A DNA stretch of 64,000 nt from Flavobacteriales bacterium (lineage in GTDB: Bacteria > Bacteroidota > Bacteroidia > Flavobacteriales_F > PHOS-HE28): NCBI GenBank assembly GCA_016788295.1, contig JAEUSY010000005.1, forward strand, positions 1 through 64,000, written 5' to 3'. A program made the position numbers and the translations under genes. The stretch's first letter is position 1. Every line of letters begins with the position of its first letter. Shown here piece by piece: positions 44,644 through 54,658 of this stretch. The notes under the pieces are model-generated. The model was given only the letters and a program-made list of their open reading frames with translations. It ran no database searches and was not told the origin of the DNA.

Positions 44644-45074
44644 CACAGGGTCACGCAGATGGTCTCCGCACGTGCAACGGAAAGGTTGTTCGATAGGCGC
44701 AGTTCGAGGCACACGGGAAAGCCCTGCACCAGGTTCTGCTTGTAATACTTGAAGGCATTCCCTCCCACCGGGTCGGGGTTCAACAGCACGGTCTGGCCGT
44801 TCTGCTGGTCATGTACCTGCACAGCATAGGTCACACCCGAGGTGAGGAACAGTTCGCTACGCACATGGAAGGCTATCACCTGCCGTACCACATTGCCCAC
44901 ACCGGGAATGAACACCGTCTCGGTGTAGGTCCCATCGCTCACGAACACGTTCTCGCCCACATACCCGGGATCGAACGGGTTATTGGTCAGCTTGGCAGGG
45001 TCCACATCATCCTTGTAGCAACCGCACAGGAGTGGAAGCAGTGCCAACAACAGGTGTAGTGCATTGAACTTCAT
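44643..45074 (-). CDS. Small lipoprotein in the topoisomerase IV operon
   Basis: A 143-residue lipoprotein. The signal is [19 protein letters not shown] with a lipobox ending at CGC. The mature part is beta-rich (NVFVSDGTYTETVFIPGVGN, YAVQVHDQQNGQTVLLNPDP). No family recognised. It overlaps the PEGA-like gene (ATGA, 45071-45074) and parC (TGATG). Its position in a parE-parC operon is unusual. The function is unknown. Confidence 0.8.
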   Translation of the reverse strand: MKFNALHLLLALLPLLCGCYKDDVDPAKLTNNPFDPGYVGENVFVSDGTYTETVFIPGVGNVVRQVIAFHVRSELFLTSGVTYAVQVHDQQNGQTVLLNPDPVGGNAFKYYKQNLVQGFPVCLELRLSNNLSVARAETICVTL

Positions 45075-45805
45075 CGTGCCAAAGGGATCGAAAGTCCTGC
45101 CATCCAAGTTCCTCCATTACCGCTCGGCACCCACACCAATCCTTCGAACCGTGTGCGTTCCTTATCCTCGAACAGGGGCGGCGTGCGCGAGGAGAGCTTG
45201 CGACGCAGATACCAAGTGGCACCGGCCGAAACCACGAAAACGCTGGAAGCGATGATGGTCTGCGTGCGAGCCTTTGCAAAGTCATCCTTCGCAGCAGGGA
45301 TCTCCTCGGTCTTTATCCGACCGATCTCACCTGGATCGGTGGATGCGGCATAGGCATCGTTCAGGTCCTCGAGTTCCCGATGGGCCTGTGAGTAGTTCAT
45401 GTAGCTCACCACCATCCATGCGGCGGCACCTGCGGCCACAACGGGTGGTGCGTACAGCCCCCACCTGCGTTGGCTTTCGTAGCGCTCGGAACGCTTCCGC
45501 CATTGGATGTACTCCTCGGAGTAGCGCAGGCTGATGCGCACATCGCTGGTGCCACCGGCCACCACCGTGAGCACGGTATCGAGCATTCTGCGCTCGGGTG
45601 CCCAGAACACGAACCTGTGCTGGCCCTCCAACAGGGTCACCTCGCGGTCGCGCAAGCGGTATTGGCCATCAAGCACATATTCGGTCTGCCCGGCCGGCTC
45701 CATGTTCAAGCGCAGCTTGCCGGTGGCTTGCGCTGTGCACACGGTCGTAGCCAGCATTAGGACCACTGCCACCACGGAACGATCTATGTTACGCCAGTGC
45801 TTCAT
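45071..45805 (-). CDS. PEGA-like membrane protein in the topoisomerase IV operon
   Basis: A 244-residue protein. A signal peptide ([17 protein letters not shown]) is followed by a PEGA-like beta domain ([43 protein letters not shown]), a basic linker, then two hydrophobic segments ([37 protein letters not shown]). PEGA domains are found on bacterial surface and envelope proteins and bind carbohydrate or protein in some cases. It starts inside the parE stop (ATGA, 45802-45805) and ends inside the lipoprotein start, so it is translated with parE. Confidence 0.78.
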   Translation of the reverse strand: MKHWRNIDRSVVAVVLMLATTVCTAQATGKLRLNMEPAGQTEYVLDGQYRLRDREVTLLEGQHRFVFWAPERRMLDTVLTVVAGGTSDVRISLRYSEEYIQWRKRSERYESQRRWGLYAPPVVAAGAAAWMVVSYMNYSQAHRELEDLNDAYAASTDPGEIGRIKTEEIPAAKDDFAKARTQTIIASSVFVVSAGATWYLRRKLSSRTPPLFEDKERTRFEGLVWVPSGNGGTWMAGLSIPLAR

Positions 45806-47724
45806 ACCTCCTCCTCTACTTCGTCGAGCTTGCGGGCGATGTCGCGCATCACGTTGGCCTTGGCGGTCGCAGCAGTGGTCTCTTCCACCAGGTCCTTCTC
45901 CACCTTCAGGTTATCGATTATGAAGTCCTGACGCTTGGGCGTGTTCTTGCCCATGTAGAACTCCAATAGATCGTGCACGGCGGCATCCTTGGTGATCATC
46001 ACCGGTTCCAAGCGTATATCGGGACCGATGAAGTGCTTGAACTCATCGGGGCTGATCTCGCCGAGGCCCTTGAACCGCGTGATCTCCGCGCTCTTGCCCA
46101 GCTTGATTATCGCGCGCTGGCGTTCCTCGTCGCTGTAGCAGTAAACGGTCTCCTTCTTGTTGCGCACGCGGAACAGCGGCGTCTGAAGGATGTAGAGGTG
46201 GTCATTCTTGATGAGGTCCGGGAAGAACTGCAGAAAGAAGGTCATCAGTAGCAACCGGATGTGCATGCCGTCCACGTCGGCATCGGTGGCGATCACGATC
46301 TTGTTATAGCGCAACCCGTCCATGCCGTCCTCAATGTTCAGCGCGGCTTGGATCAGATTGAACTCCTCGTTCTCGTACACCACCTTCTTGGTGAGCCCGA
46401 AGCAGTTCAGGGGCTTTCCTTTCAGGCTGAACACGGCCTGGGTGTTCACATCCCGGCTCTTGGTAATGCTGCCACTGGCACTATCGCCCTCGGTGATGAA
46501 GAGCGTGGTGCCCAGCTTGCGATCGTCCTTCTTATTGTCATCCAAGTGCAACCGGCAATCGCGGAGCTTCCGATTGTGCAGGCTGGCCTTCTTGGCCCGT
46601 TCACGTGCAAGCTTGCGGATGCCGCTCAGTTCCTTGCGCTCCCGTTCGTTCTGCAGGATGCGGGCCTGCAAGACCTCGGCCACCTGCGGATGTTTGTGCA
46701 GGTAGTTGTCCAGTTCGCGACCGATGAAATCGCCCACGAAACTGCGCATGCTCTGGCCTCCCGGCTCTATCTCCTGGCTGCCCAGCTTGGTCTTGGTCTG
46801 GCTCTCGAACACGGGTTCGATCACCTTCACGCTCACAGCCGCCACGATGCCGGTGCGTACATCGCCGGCCTCCCAATCCTTTTTGAAATAGTCCTTGATC
46901 GTCTTGGCAACGGCCTCACGAAAGGCGCCCTGGTGCGTGCCGCCCTGCGTGGTGTGCTGACCGTTCACGAAGCTGTAGTACTCCTCACCATAGTGGTTGG
47001 CATGGGTGATGGCTACCTCGATATCATCACCACGCAGGTGGATGATCGGGTACAGCGGCTCGCCGTCCATCTTGGTCTCCAGCAGGTCCAACAGGCCGTT
47101 CTTGCTCTGGTAGCGCTCACCGTTGTAGATGATGCTGAGACCCGTATTCAGGTAGCAGTAGTTCCACAGCAGGCGCTCAATGTGCTGATCACGGTACTGG
47201 AAGTTCCGGAAGATGCTCTCGTCCGGTTCGAAGACCACGCGCGTACCATTCGCCTCTTCCGTGGCCACCAGCTTTTCATCCTTGCGCAACACGCCGGTAT
47301 CGAATTCGGCGCGTTTCATCTGGCCTTCGCGGTAGCTCTCTATGCGGAAGTAGGTACTGAGCGCGTTGACCGCCTTTGTACCCACACCGTTGAGGCCCAC
47401 GCTCTTCTTGAAGGCCTTGCTGTCGTACTTGGCGCCGGTGTTGATCTTGCTCACCACGTCCACCACCTTGCCCAGCGGCACACCGCGCCCGAAGTCGCGC
47501 ACCTCAACGCGCGGGCCTTCAATACGGACCTCCACCTTTTTGCCATGGCCCATCACGAACTCATCGATGCAGTTGTCCAGCACCTCTTTGATCAGGATGT
47601 AGATCCCGTCGTCGTAGCTGCTGCCATCGCCCAGTTTACCGATGTACATCCCGGGCCGTAGCCGGATGTGCTCTTTCCAGTCCAGTGACCGGATATGCTC
47701 TTCTCCGTAGGTCGTCTCGCTCAT
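45802..47724 (-). CDS. parE: DNA topoisomerase IV subunit B
   Basis: A 640-residue GHKL ATPase subunit. The N-terminus has [16 protein letters not shown] and [15 protein letters not shown] for ATP; the transducer region follows; the Toprim domain has [18 protein letters not shown] and the metal-binding [16 protein letters not shown]. ParE with ParC decatenates replicated chromosomes. The start at 47724 ([16 protein letters not shown]) is favoured over an in-frame ATG at 47754. The first gene of a five-gene operon, it is preceded by minus-strand TAACTTCG (47774-47781), one mismatch from the -7 element. Confidence 0.95.
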   Translation of the reverse strand: MSETTYGEEHIRSLDWKEHIRLRPGMYIGKLGDGSSYDDGIYILIKEVLDNCIDEFVMGHGKKVEVRIEGPRVEVRDFGRGVPLGKVVDVVSKINTGAKYDSKAFKKSVGLNGVGTKAVNALSTYFRIESYREGQMKRAEFDTGVLRKDEKLVATEEANGTRVVFEPDESIFRNFQYRDQHIERLLWNYCYLNTGLSIIYNGERYQSKNGLLDLLETKMDGEPLYPIIHLRGDDIEVAITHANHYGEEYYSFVNGQHTTQGGTHQGAFREAVAKTIKDYFKKDWEAGDVRTGIVAAVSVKVIEPVFESQTKTKLGSQEIEPGGQSMRSFVGDFIGRELDNYLHKHPQVAEVLQARILQNERERKELSGIRKLARERAKKASLHNRKLRDCRLHLDDNKKDDRKLGTTLFITEGDSASGSITKSRDVNTQAVFSLKGKPLNCFGLTKKVVYENEEFNLIQAALNIEDGMDGLRYNKIVIATDADVDGMHIRLLLMTFFLQFFPDLIKNDHLYILQTPLFRVRNKKETVYCYSDEERQRAIIKLGKSAEITRFKGLGEISPDEFKHFIGPDIRLEPVMITKDAAVHDLLEFYMGKNTPKRQDFIIDNLKVEKDLVEETTAATAKANVMRDIARKLDEVEEEV

Positions 47725-47773
47725 CGCACAAGCAAAGGAACCCAGCAATATCAAGGGGTTCCGAAGGATGGCA

Positions 47774-47781
47774 CGAAGTTA
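47774..47781 (-). promoter_or_regulatory. Putative -7 element for the parE operon
   Basis: Minus strand TAACTTCG, one base off TAnnTTTG, about 49 bases before the parE ATG. Confidence 0.4.
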
Positions 47782-47864
47782 ATCCCACTGATCGGGGCGC
47801 CGGAACATGCTTACGCTCCGTTATCCACGATCGATCGGAGTTTTCAACAGCCCAAGACCTTCTG

Positions 47865-50849
47865 TCAGGGCAGCTGCTGATCGAGGACATTCGTGGGCAC
47901 GGTGCCCCCGATATTGCCCAGGATCACATCGCGGTCGTTGCCCCCTCCGGTGTATACCACCGTGCCGTCCAAGTTCACGTCGGCCAAGAGGTAACCGGTC
48001 ACGGTATTGGTAGGCACGGTGCCTCCAATGGCTGCAAGCACGGCATCGCGGTCGTTGCCGGTTCCGGTGTAGCTCAATTGGGTGTTGGCCACCGCATTGC
48101 CGGCCCACAGCGCCATGACACTGCCGACAGACTTGCGGGCATTGGTGCCGTAGGTTGCGGTACCGGCCGCACTGAGGTCTATCGGGGTGGTGGTAGCGCC
48201 CAGCGTGAAGAACGCATTGGTCATGCAGGCCAAGTGGTTGCGGTGCCGCACGGCCACTTTGTAGTTACCCGCAGCGGAGCAGAAACCCAATGGCGACACA
48301 CCGTCCACGGCCACCACATCGCCATCGCGCTGCAACAAGGCCGCACGGGCTTCAACAACAATGGAAGGCGTACTGGCATTGCGCAACTCCACCAGCACCC
48401 AGTCCACGATCGCATTGTTGCCGGAGACCGCCAATACCGACGGGGTGGTGCTCACTGTTTCGGCCACGCTCAGACCCAGCGTTGTGTAGGGCTCCTGCAG
48501 CGGCAGCAAACCCTTGGTGCGCAACGAATCCACCATGAGACCGGTAGCGCTCCGGTAGGGCCCATCGAGCATCACCTTCACGGAGACACGCACTGGCGGG
48601 GCTACCGCGCAAGGCGCCTCCAGCGTGGTGAACTGCACTGTCTGGGTGTATTCACCAGTGGAACCCTGGGCAGTTCCCGCGCAGATGGCCCGCACTTGAA
48701 CATCATGCAGGGTCAACGGATCGAGCCCTGACAAGGGGTGACTGGTGCCTGCGACGCCGGTCACCGTGGTCCACGTGGAGGACGAGGCCACTTTCCAGCG
48801 CAGATCATAGCTGCTGGCCGATTGCACCGGCGACCAGGATACGGAGGCGCTGTTCCATGTGATGGCAGAGACCTGCACACCCGAAGGCATTCCACAGCCT
48901 TGCGCAGCAAAGGCACTTACACTGAGCGTGTAGCAACTGGTGGCACTGAAAGCGCCGCCATAACCGAACACATGCACGTAATAAGTACCGGCCGGTGCTG
49001 AAGCGTAGCTGATGGATTCCGAAGAGCTACCTCCGTTCTGCGAAATGGCCAGTTGGGTGCCACCGCTGTTCAAGAGCCGTACATCGAAGTCGGCCACCAA
49101 TCCGTACATGCTGATGTTGATGGTGGCGGTGGAGGTGAGCGTGAGGCTGTAGTAGTCCACGTCCGACGAGGTGGCGATCAGTGCATTGATGTTGGCCGGC
49201 AGCACAATGGCAGCAGCTGCGGCAGCGCTGTTGTTAGGCTCAAGTGAATCGGGGCAAGGGGTCGGCGTTGTGAAGGTGTAGATGCCCGAATAGGTCGAAC
49301 TCGAAGCACCGCAGATGGACATCACCCTGAAATCGTACGAGGTGCTCTGCGTGAGACCCGTGAGGTTATACGTGTTGCCCGTGAGGCCGGTCACAGTGGT
49401 CCATGTGCCACTTGCCGAAGGCTTCCATTGCAGCGTATAGCTGGTGGCGCCCACGCTTGACCACGACAAGGTGGCCGACGTGGTGGTGAGCGCATAGGCG
49501 GTGAGATTTCCGGGAGCATCACAGGATGAACCGCAGACCGTGAGGCAATTGGCTCCGTTCACCGCGTTCACGATCACGGCGGTCGGCTGGGGCCCGAAAC
49601 CGTTCACGAACTTGATGCCCGAACTGGTGAGGTGGCAGTAGCTCATGATGGTGCCCCCGACCGCCGATGTGGGCAATGGGCCTTGCGGGCATGTGCCTTC
49701 GGTATAGCCGGCAGCCGGTCCGCAGCCATCAATGGCGGTGCTGTTGCCGTTCCATGCACAGGCGTGCGTGTGCCGTGAACCAAGGTTGTGGCCCTGCTCA
49801 TGAGTCACCACCTCCACGCTCCAACTATACGTGGGCACATTGGAATAGGTGCTATTGATACCACTGTAGGCCATCCGAAGGTTTGTTGAGGAGCACAGCG
49901 TGTTCAGCCATGCTACACCACCGCCTCCACCGTAGCCGAGCAGGTGCGCCATGTCGCCATTGAAGCTGGTGCGCGTTACCCCGAATTGGGTCAATAGGGC
50001 ATTGGAGGTGGTCTGTGTGTAGGGACTGGGCACATCCCATACGAACACTTCCGATAGCGTGACATCGATGCCATCGTTATCGAACAGGATCGCGCTTTGG
50101 TTGAACAGGCCGGTCACATAGTTCACCGTGTTCACCACGCTGCCCTTGTCCTGGAAGATGTTGTAGTTCACCTCCCAGTAATAGCGCACACAGCGGGTGG
50201 TCTTCGGCGCGCCCTCGAAAGCCAGCTTCGAGCGCTCGTAGGTTTCGCCATCATCTTCCGTGAAGCAAGTGGCGGTAGAGCGGGCCAGCAGGTCGTCCTC
50301 GTGGTAGAACACATGCAGACCCTTGGGGCCTTGATCGAAGCGACCCAGCACTCGTTCACCGGAAGCATCGCTCAGTATGCCCATCACCAGATCGGGGAAC
50401 ACACTGATGGCCACCATGGAGCCTGCCACTCCCCTGACCACACCGCGGTAGTGCAGCCCGGGCATGTGTTCCAACACCTTGCCCTTGCTCGCTGTGTTCA
50501 CTGAAAAGTCATCCGTGGTGATCTTGGTGCGCTGAAGTTCCAACACCACGTTGCCCGCTGCCGAGGGTAGTTCCAGGGCGATAAGTTCCGGTTGTGTACC
50601 CAACAGGTCAAGCACCTTCGTGGGGTGAAGACGGAACACCTCGGCCTTGGCCAGTGCACCGGACCAAAGACTATTGGTGGCGGCATCAGCCGGCAGCGCA
50701 TCGAACAACTGTACCGGTGCGAACCGGACCCCTTTGTTCAGCAACGCAGTATGCCTTCGTTCAACCTCGCCACCTTGAACGGTCTGGGCATGGGAAACAA
50801 GGCAAGCGAAAAACAGAATGGCAGTGAGGGTCGTACGCATCATAAGCAT
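47865..50849 (-). CDS. Secreted reprolysin-like metalloprotease with fibronectin III domains
   Basis: About 994 residues. The signal peptide (RTTLTAILFFACLVSHAQ) precedes a propeptide-like region and a metzincin catalytic domain with zinc site HEQGHNLGSRH (first His near residue 350) and the following CAWNG/GTIMSYCHL Met-turn, as in M12B-type proteases. Two fibronectin type III domains (DAPGNLTAYALTTTSATLSWSS; GMPSGVQVSAITWNSASVSWSP) flank a pre-peptidase C-terminal-type domain (SLEPNNSAAAAAAIVL). The last 210 residues form a recurrent Bacteroidota tail: KVMLDGPYRSATGLM, ALLQRDGDVVAVDGVSPLGF, VAVRHRNHLACMT, then two copies of YTGxGNDRDxxLxxIGG. There is no type A T9SS tail. Alternative starts are 50843 and 50840. 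Confidence 0.9.
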   Translation of the reverse strand: MLMMRTTLTAILFFACLVSHAQTVQGGEVERRHTALLNKGVRFAPVQLFDALPADAATNSLWSGALAKAEVFRLHPTKVLDLLGTQPELIALELPSAAGNVVLELQRTKITTDDFSVNTASKGKVLEHMPGLHYRGVVRGVAGSMVAISVFPDLVMGILSDASGERVLGRFDQGPKGLHVFYHEDDLLARSTATCFTEDDGETYERSKLAFEGAPKTTRCVRYYWEVNYNIFQDKGSVVNTVNYVTGLFNQSAILFDNDGIDVTLSEVFVWDVPSPYTQTTSNALLTQFGVTRTSFNGDMAHLLGYGGGGGVAWLNTLCSSTNLRMAYSGINSTYSNVPTYSWSVEVVTHEQGHNLGSRHTHACAWNGNSTAIDGCGPAAGYTEGTCPQGPLPTSAVGGTIMSYCHLTSSGIKFVNGFGPQPTAVIVNAVNGANCLTVCGSSCDAPGNLTAYALTTTSATLSWSSVGATSYTLQWKPSASGTWTTVTGLTGNTYNLTGLTQSTSYDFRVMSICGASSSTYSGIYTFTTPTPCPDSLEPNNSAAAAAAIVLPANINALIATSSDVDYYSLTLTSTATINISMYGLVADFDVRLLNSGGTQLAISQNGGSSSESISYASAPAGTYYVHVFGYGGAFSATSCYTLSVSAFAAQGCGMPSGVQVSAITWNSASVSWSPVQSASSYDLRWKVASSSTWTTVTGVAGTSHPLSGLDPLTLHDVQVRAICAGTAQGSTGEYTQTVQFTTLEAPCAVAPPVRVSVKVMLDGPYRSATGLMVDSLRTKGLLPLQEPYTTLGLSVAETVSTTPSVLAVSGNNAIVDWVLVELRNASTPSIVVEARAALLQRDGDVVAVDGVSPLGFCSAAGNYKVAVRHRNHLACMTNAFFTLGATTTPIDLSAAGTATYGTNARKSVGSVMALWAGNAVANTQLSYTGTGNDRDAVLAAIGGTVPTNTVTGYLLADVNLDGTVVYTGGGNDRDVILGNIGGTVPTNVLDQQLP

Positions 50850-51008
50850 ATGGAACGCTTTGGCGATAGGCCAGAACGACCCGTGCAAATTAGCCCGTTC
50901 TCCCAAAGCGCTCAAGGTGGCCAGGGTCCGCTTACCCTGAAAACCGCCCCAATGAGCTGTTGTGCCCGATGGACACCACTGACCGTTCGACCGCCGATCG
51001 ACCAGCGA

Positions 51009-53144
51009 TCACTTCAGCCCACGCTTCACCAGCAGAGGCTCCACTTTCGGGTCACGCCCGGTGAGGTCGCGGTACAATTCGGCCTCCGGCTTGCTGCCGC
51101 CCTGGCTTAGCACCGTTGCGCGGAACTTATCGCCGTTGGTTCGCGTCATTCCACCGTTCTCGTTGAACCAGGCGTAGGCATCGGCATCCATCACTTCGCT
51201 CCAGATGTAAGCGTAATAATTGGCGGCGTAGCCCGTCCATGCGTGGCTGAAGTAGCAGCTCTTGTAGCGGGGCGGCACCATGGACAGATCGAGCCCGTAC
51301 TTCTTCAGCGCGGCCTGCTCAAAGGCGTCCACATCGGTCACCAAGGGAGCATCAGCGCTCATGGAATGCCACTCCAGATCGAGCAGTGCGGCTGCGAGGT
51401 ATTCCGTGGTGGCATAGCCTTGATTGAACTTGCTGGCCTTGCGCAGCTTGTCGGCCAACGCGGCGGGCATCACCTCCCCGGTCTTGTAGTGCTTGGCGAA
51501 GTTGTTGAACACCTGCGGCACCATGGCCCAGTTCTCGTTCACCTGGCTGGGGAACTCCACGAAATCGGTGCTCGTGTTGGTGCCCGAGAACTTGGGGTAC
51601 TTCTGTGCGCTCAGCATACCATGCAGCGCGTGACCGAACTCATGGAAGAGCGTGGTCACATCATCCCAGCTCAGCAGGCAGGGCTGGCCGGCGGCGGGCT
51701 TCACATAGTTGCAGTTCTGCGTGATCACCGGCTGCTGCTCCAGCAGGGTGCTCTGGTCCACGAAGCTGCTCATCCAGGCGCCTCCGTTCTTGTTGTCGCG
51801 GGCGTAGTAGTCGCCGTAGAACAGGCCGATAACAGTACCGTCCGCGTCGATGATGTCGAACACCCGCACATCCGGGTGGTATACCGGCATGTCCTTCCGC
51901 TCCTTGAAACTGAGGCCGAAGAGCTGGTTGGCGGCGTAGAAAACACCGTTCTGCAGCACGGTCTCGAATTCGAGGTAGGGCTTCACCGCGGCCTCATCCA
52001 GGTCGTACTCAGCCTTGCGTACCTGCTCGGCATAGAGGTCCCAGTCCCATGCTTCCACCTTAAAACCACCGCCCTGCTTGTCCACCAGTGATTGCAGCTT
52101 GGCGGCTTCCTTGCGGGCATTGGCAGCGGCGGCCGGCGCCATACCGCTGAGGAGCTTCATGGCCTGGTCGGGGCTCTTGGCCATCTGGTCGTCCATCACG
52201 TAGTGCGCCCACGTGGGGAAGCCAAGCAGCTTGGCCTTCTGTGCACGCAGTTGGGCCAGGCGGGCAATGATCTGCTTGTTGTCGAACTCGTTGCCACGAC
52301 CGTTGCGGGTAATGGATGCTTTCAGGATACGCTCGCGCAAGGCCCGGTCCTTCAGTTCGGCAAGTGCGGGCTGGCTGGTGGTGTTGCGCAGGTCGATGAG
52401 CCATTTGCCTTCCTGTCCTTTGGCCTTGGCGGCAGCTGCGGCGGCATCGATGGCCTCGGGGCTCATGCCGTCCAATTGCTTCACGTCGTCCACCACAATG
52501 GCTGATGCACTGCGCTCCTTCAGGATGTTGTCCTCGAAACGCGTGACCAGGTTGGCCTCCTCTTCGTTGAGTTTCTTCATCTGCTCCTTGCTCGCTGCAT
52601 CCAGCAAGGCACCGGCACGCACAAAGCGGGTGTAGTAGCGGTCCATCAGGCGGGCGGACACCGGATCAAGGCCCAACGAAGAGCGCTGATCGTAGAGCCC
52701 CTTGATCCGCTGGAACAGCTTCTCGTTCAGCGAGATGGCATCACCATGAGCGGCCAGTTTCGGGGCCAGGTCGGCCTTCACGGCCTGCAGCGTGTCATTG
52801 GTGGCGCTGCCGGTCAGGTTGAAGAACACGCTGCTGGCGCGGTTCAGGTCCTGGCCGCTCTTCTCCATGGCTACAATGGTGTTCTCGAAGGTGGGAGCCT
52901 CGGGGTTGTTGGCGATCGCTTCGATCTCGGCCAGGTGGCGCTTCATGCCCTCTTCAATGGCCGGGCGGAAATGCTCGTCGCGGATCTGGTCGAAGTGTGG
53001 CGCCTTGAACGGCAGCGTACTGGGCTTCAGGAGGGGATTGTCCGCAAGGGTCGACATGGCGGTGTCTTTGGTTTCGGGTGCCTGGGTGCAAGCCGAGAAA
53101 AGCAACGGCATCGCCCACAGCGGTCGGAAGTTCAGGGTACGCAT
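51009..53144 (-). CDS. M3-family metallopeptidase lipoprotein (peptidyl-dipeptidase)
   Basis: A 711-residue peptidase of the thimet oligopeptidase/Dcp family. The zinc site is TTLFHEFGHALHGML with a downstream Glu; the substrate loop HAWTGYAANYYAYIWSEVMD and GTNTSTDFVEFPSQ are typical. The N-terminus has a lipobox (LLFSACTQAPETKD), so it is probably anchored to the membrane facing the periplasm, where it would cleave dipeptides from short peptides. The start at 53144 is used because it yields the lipoprotein signal; an upstream in-frame start gives a basic, non-signal extension. A -7-like TACCTTCG lies at 53165-53172 on the minus strand. Confidence 0.93.
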   Translation of the reverse strand: MRTLNFRPLWAMPLLFSACTQAPETKDTAMSTLADNPLLKPSTLPFKAPHFDQIRDEHFRPAIEEGMKRHLAEIEAIANNPEAPTFENTIVAMEKSGQDLNRASSVFFNLTGSATNDTLQAVKADLAPKLAAHGDAISLNEKLFQRIKGLYDQRSSLGLDPVSARLMDRYYTRFVRAGALLDAASKEQMKKLNEEEANLVTRFEDNILKERSASAIVVDDVKQLDGMSPEAIDAAAAAAKAKGQEGKWLIDLRNTTSQPALAELKDRALRERILKASITRNGRGNEFDNKQIIARLAQLRAQKAKLLGFPTWAHYVMDDQMAKSPDQAMKLLSGMAPAAAANARKEAAKLQSLVDKQGGGFKVEAWDWDLYAEQVRKAEYDLDEAAVKPYLEFETVLQNGVFYAANQLFGLSFKERKDMPVYHPDVRVFDIIDADGTVIGLFYGDYYARDNKNGGAWMSSFVDQSTLLEQQPVITQNCNYVKPAAGQPCLLSWDDVTTLFHEFGHALHGMLSAQKYPKFSGTNTSTDFVEFPSQVNENWAMVPQVFNNFAKHYKTGEVMPAALADKLRKASKFNQGYATTEYLAAALLDLEWHSMSADAPLVTDVDAFEQAALKKYGLDLSMVPPRYKSCYFSHAWTGYAANYYAYIWSEVMDADAYAWFNENGGMTRTNGDKFRATVLSQGGSKPEAELYRDLTGRDPKVEPLLVKRGLK

Positions 53145-53236
53145 GATGGTTCGGAGAGGGTACGCGAAGGTAGAATGCGTGGATCTGCGGCGGGCCGGTG
53201 TGCAGGACCGTCGGTGGTTTCGGGGACGGACGGCGA

Positions 53237-54334
53237 TCAAACGTTGAACAGGAAGTGCATCACATCGCCATCCTTCACAATGTATTCCTTGCCTTCCACG
53301 CGCAGCTTACCCGCAGCGCGGCAGGCGGCCTCGCTTCCCAAGGTCACGAAATCGTTGTAGCTCATCACCTCGGCCCTGATGTAGCCTTTCTCGAAGTCAC
53401 TGTGGATAACCCCAGCGGCCTTGGGCCCGGTATCTCCCTGGTGGATGGTCCAGGCGCGTACTTCCTGCACACCGGCAGTAAAGTAGGTCTGCAGCTTCAG
53501 CAGGTGGTAGGCGGCATGGATCAGCTTGTTCACGCCCGGTTCGGCCAAGCCGATGTCGGCCAGGAACATCTCCCGTTCCTCGGGGGTCTCCAAACTGGCG
53601 ATCTCGGCCTCGATGGCGGCGGTCACGAAGATCACCTCGGCATTCTCGTTAGCCACGGCGGCCTTCACTTTCTCCACAAAAGCGTTGCCCGTTACCGCGC
53701 TCTTCTCATCCACATTGCACACGTACATCACGGGCTTGGTGGTAAGCAACTGGAACTCGTTCAGCAGCGCTGGGTCGTCGTTCGAGGTGACCACCGTGCG
53801 GGCGCTTTCGCCTTTCAGCAGGGCTTCGCGGATGCGCGTGAGCAGATCGAAACGACGCTTGGCCTCCTTCTCACCGATCTGCGCCTGCTTCTCCACCTTC
53901 TTGATCCGCGCTTCCACGGTCTCCAGGTCCTTCAGTTGCAGTTCAATGTCGATCACCTCTTTGTCGCGCACCGGGTCCACACTGCCGTCCACGTGCACCA
54001 CGTTGGGGTCGTCGAAGCAGCGCAGCACGTGCAGGATGGCATCGCACTCGCGGATGTTGCCCAGGAACTGGTTGCCCAGGCCTTCGCCTTTGCTGGCGCC
54101 CTTCACCAGACCGGCAATGTCCACGATCTCCACGGTAGTAGGCACAATGCGCTGGGGCTTCACCAGTTCGGCCAGCTTGTTCAAGCGGGCATCAGGCACA
54201 GTGATGGTGCCCACGTTGGGTTCGATGGTGCAGAACGGGAAGTTTGCCGCCTGCGCCTTGGCGTTGCTCAAACAGTTGAACAAGGTGCTCTTACCCACGT
54301 TGGGCAGTCCGACAATGCCGCATTTCAAGGCCAT
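53237..54334 (-). CDS. ychF: Redox-regulated ATPase YchF
   Basis: A 365-residue Obg-family P-loop ATPase. The G1 motif GIVGLPNVGKSTLFN, the switch region ANFPFCTIEPNVG, VDIAGLVKGASKGEGLGNQFL and the C-terminal TGS-like domain (AWTIHQGDTGPKAAGVIHSDFEKGYIRAEV) are all present. YchF binds ribosomes and, unlike other family GTPases, prefers ATP. The start at 54334 is the family N-terminus. Minus-strand TACTTTCG (54354-54361) lies 20 bases upstream as a -7 candidate. It is divergent from the transketolase operon. Confidence 0.96.
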   Translation of the reverse strand: MALKCGIVGLPNVGKSTLFNCLSNAKAQAANFPFCTIEPNVGTITVPDARLNKLAELVKPQRIVPTTVEIVDIAGLVKGASKGEGLGNQFLGNIRECDAILHVLRCFDDPNVVHVDGSVDPVRDKEVIDIELQLKDLETVEARIKKVEKQAQIGEKEAKRRFDLLTRIREALLKGESARTVVTSNDDPALLNEFQLLTTKPVMYVCNVDEKSAVTGNAFVEKVKAAVANENAEVIFVTAAIEAEIASLETPEEREMFLADIGLAEPGVNKLIHAAYHLLKLQTYFTAGVQEVRAWTIHQGDTGPKAAGVIHSDFEKGYIRAEVMSYNDFVTLGSEAACRAAGKLRVEGKEYIVKDGDVMHFLFNV

Positions 54335-54658
54335 GGTATCCGCTTTGGGGCCGCGAAAGTAGGGCTTTGCAAAGGCATGTACCGGTGGGCATGAAATGCA
54401 GAGCGGGGGCCACCCCGACCCCCGCTCTGCGCTGACGGACCGGCCCAAAACCATCAAGCACCGGTCGATGAAATAGACATGATGGCCTTAGCTGGCGTTG
54501 CTTGGGCGGTGATGAACCGTTCGCGGACCGCGTGCAAGCCAGTACCTTCTCCATGCTTCCATGGACCTCAGCCACTTTTCAAAAGTTCTCCACATGGAAC
54601 GGCCGCCCAGAAGCCCCCCCCCTACTTTTGGATCCGCCGAGAACGGCCCGTTCCCCAC
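54335..54658. other. Divergent regulatory region between ychF and transketolase
   Basis: 324 bases without a credible gene. It holds the ychF -7 candidate at 54354-54361 (minus) and the transketolase -7 box at 54623-54630 (plus). The frames that cross it are shadows. Confidence 0.5.
54623..54630 (+). promoter_or_regulatory. -7 element for the transketolase operon
   Basis: TACTTTTG matches TAnnTTTG, 28 bases before the ATG at 54659. It supports this start over the in-frame ATG at 54479. Confidence 0.5.

Noticed and set aside
46261-47661. 466-residue plus-strand frame opposite parE
   Set aside because: Shadow of parE of the same type.
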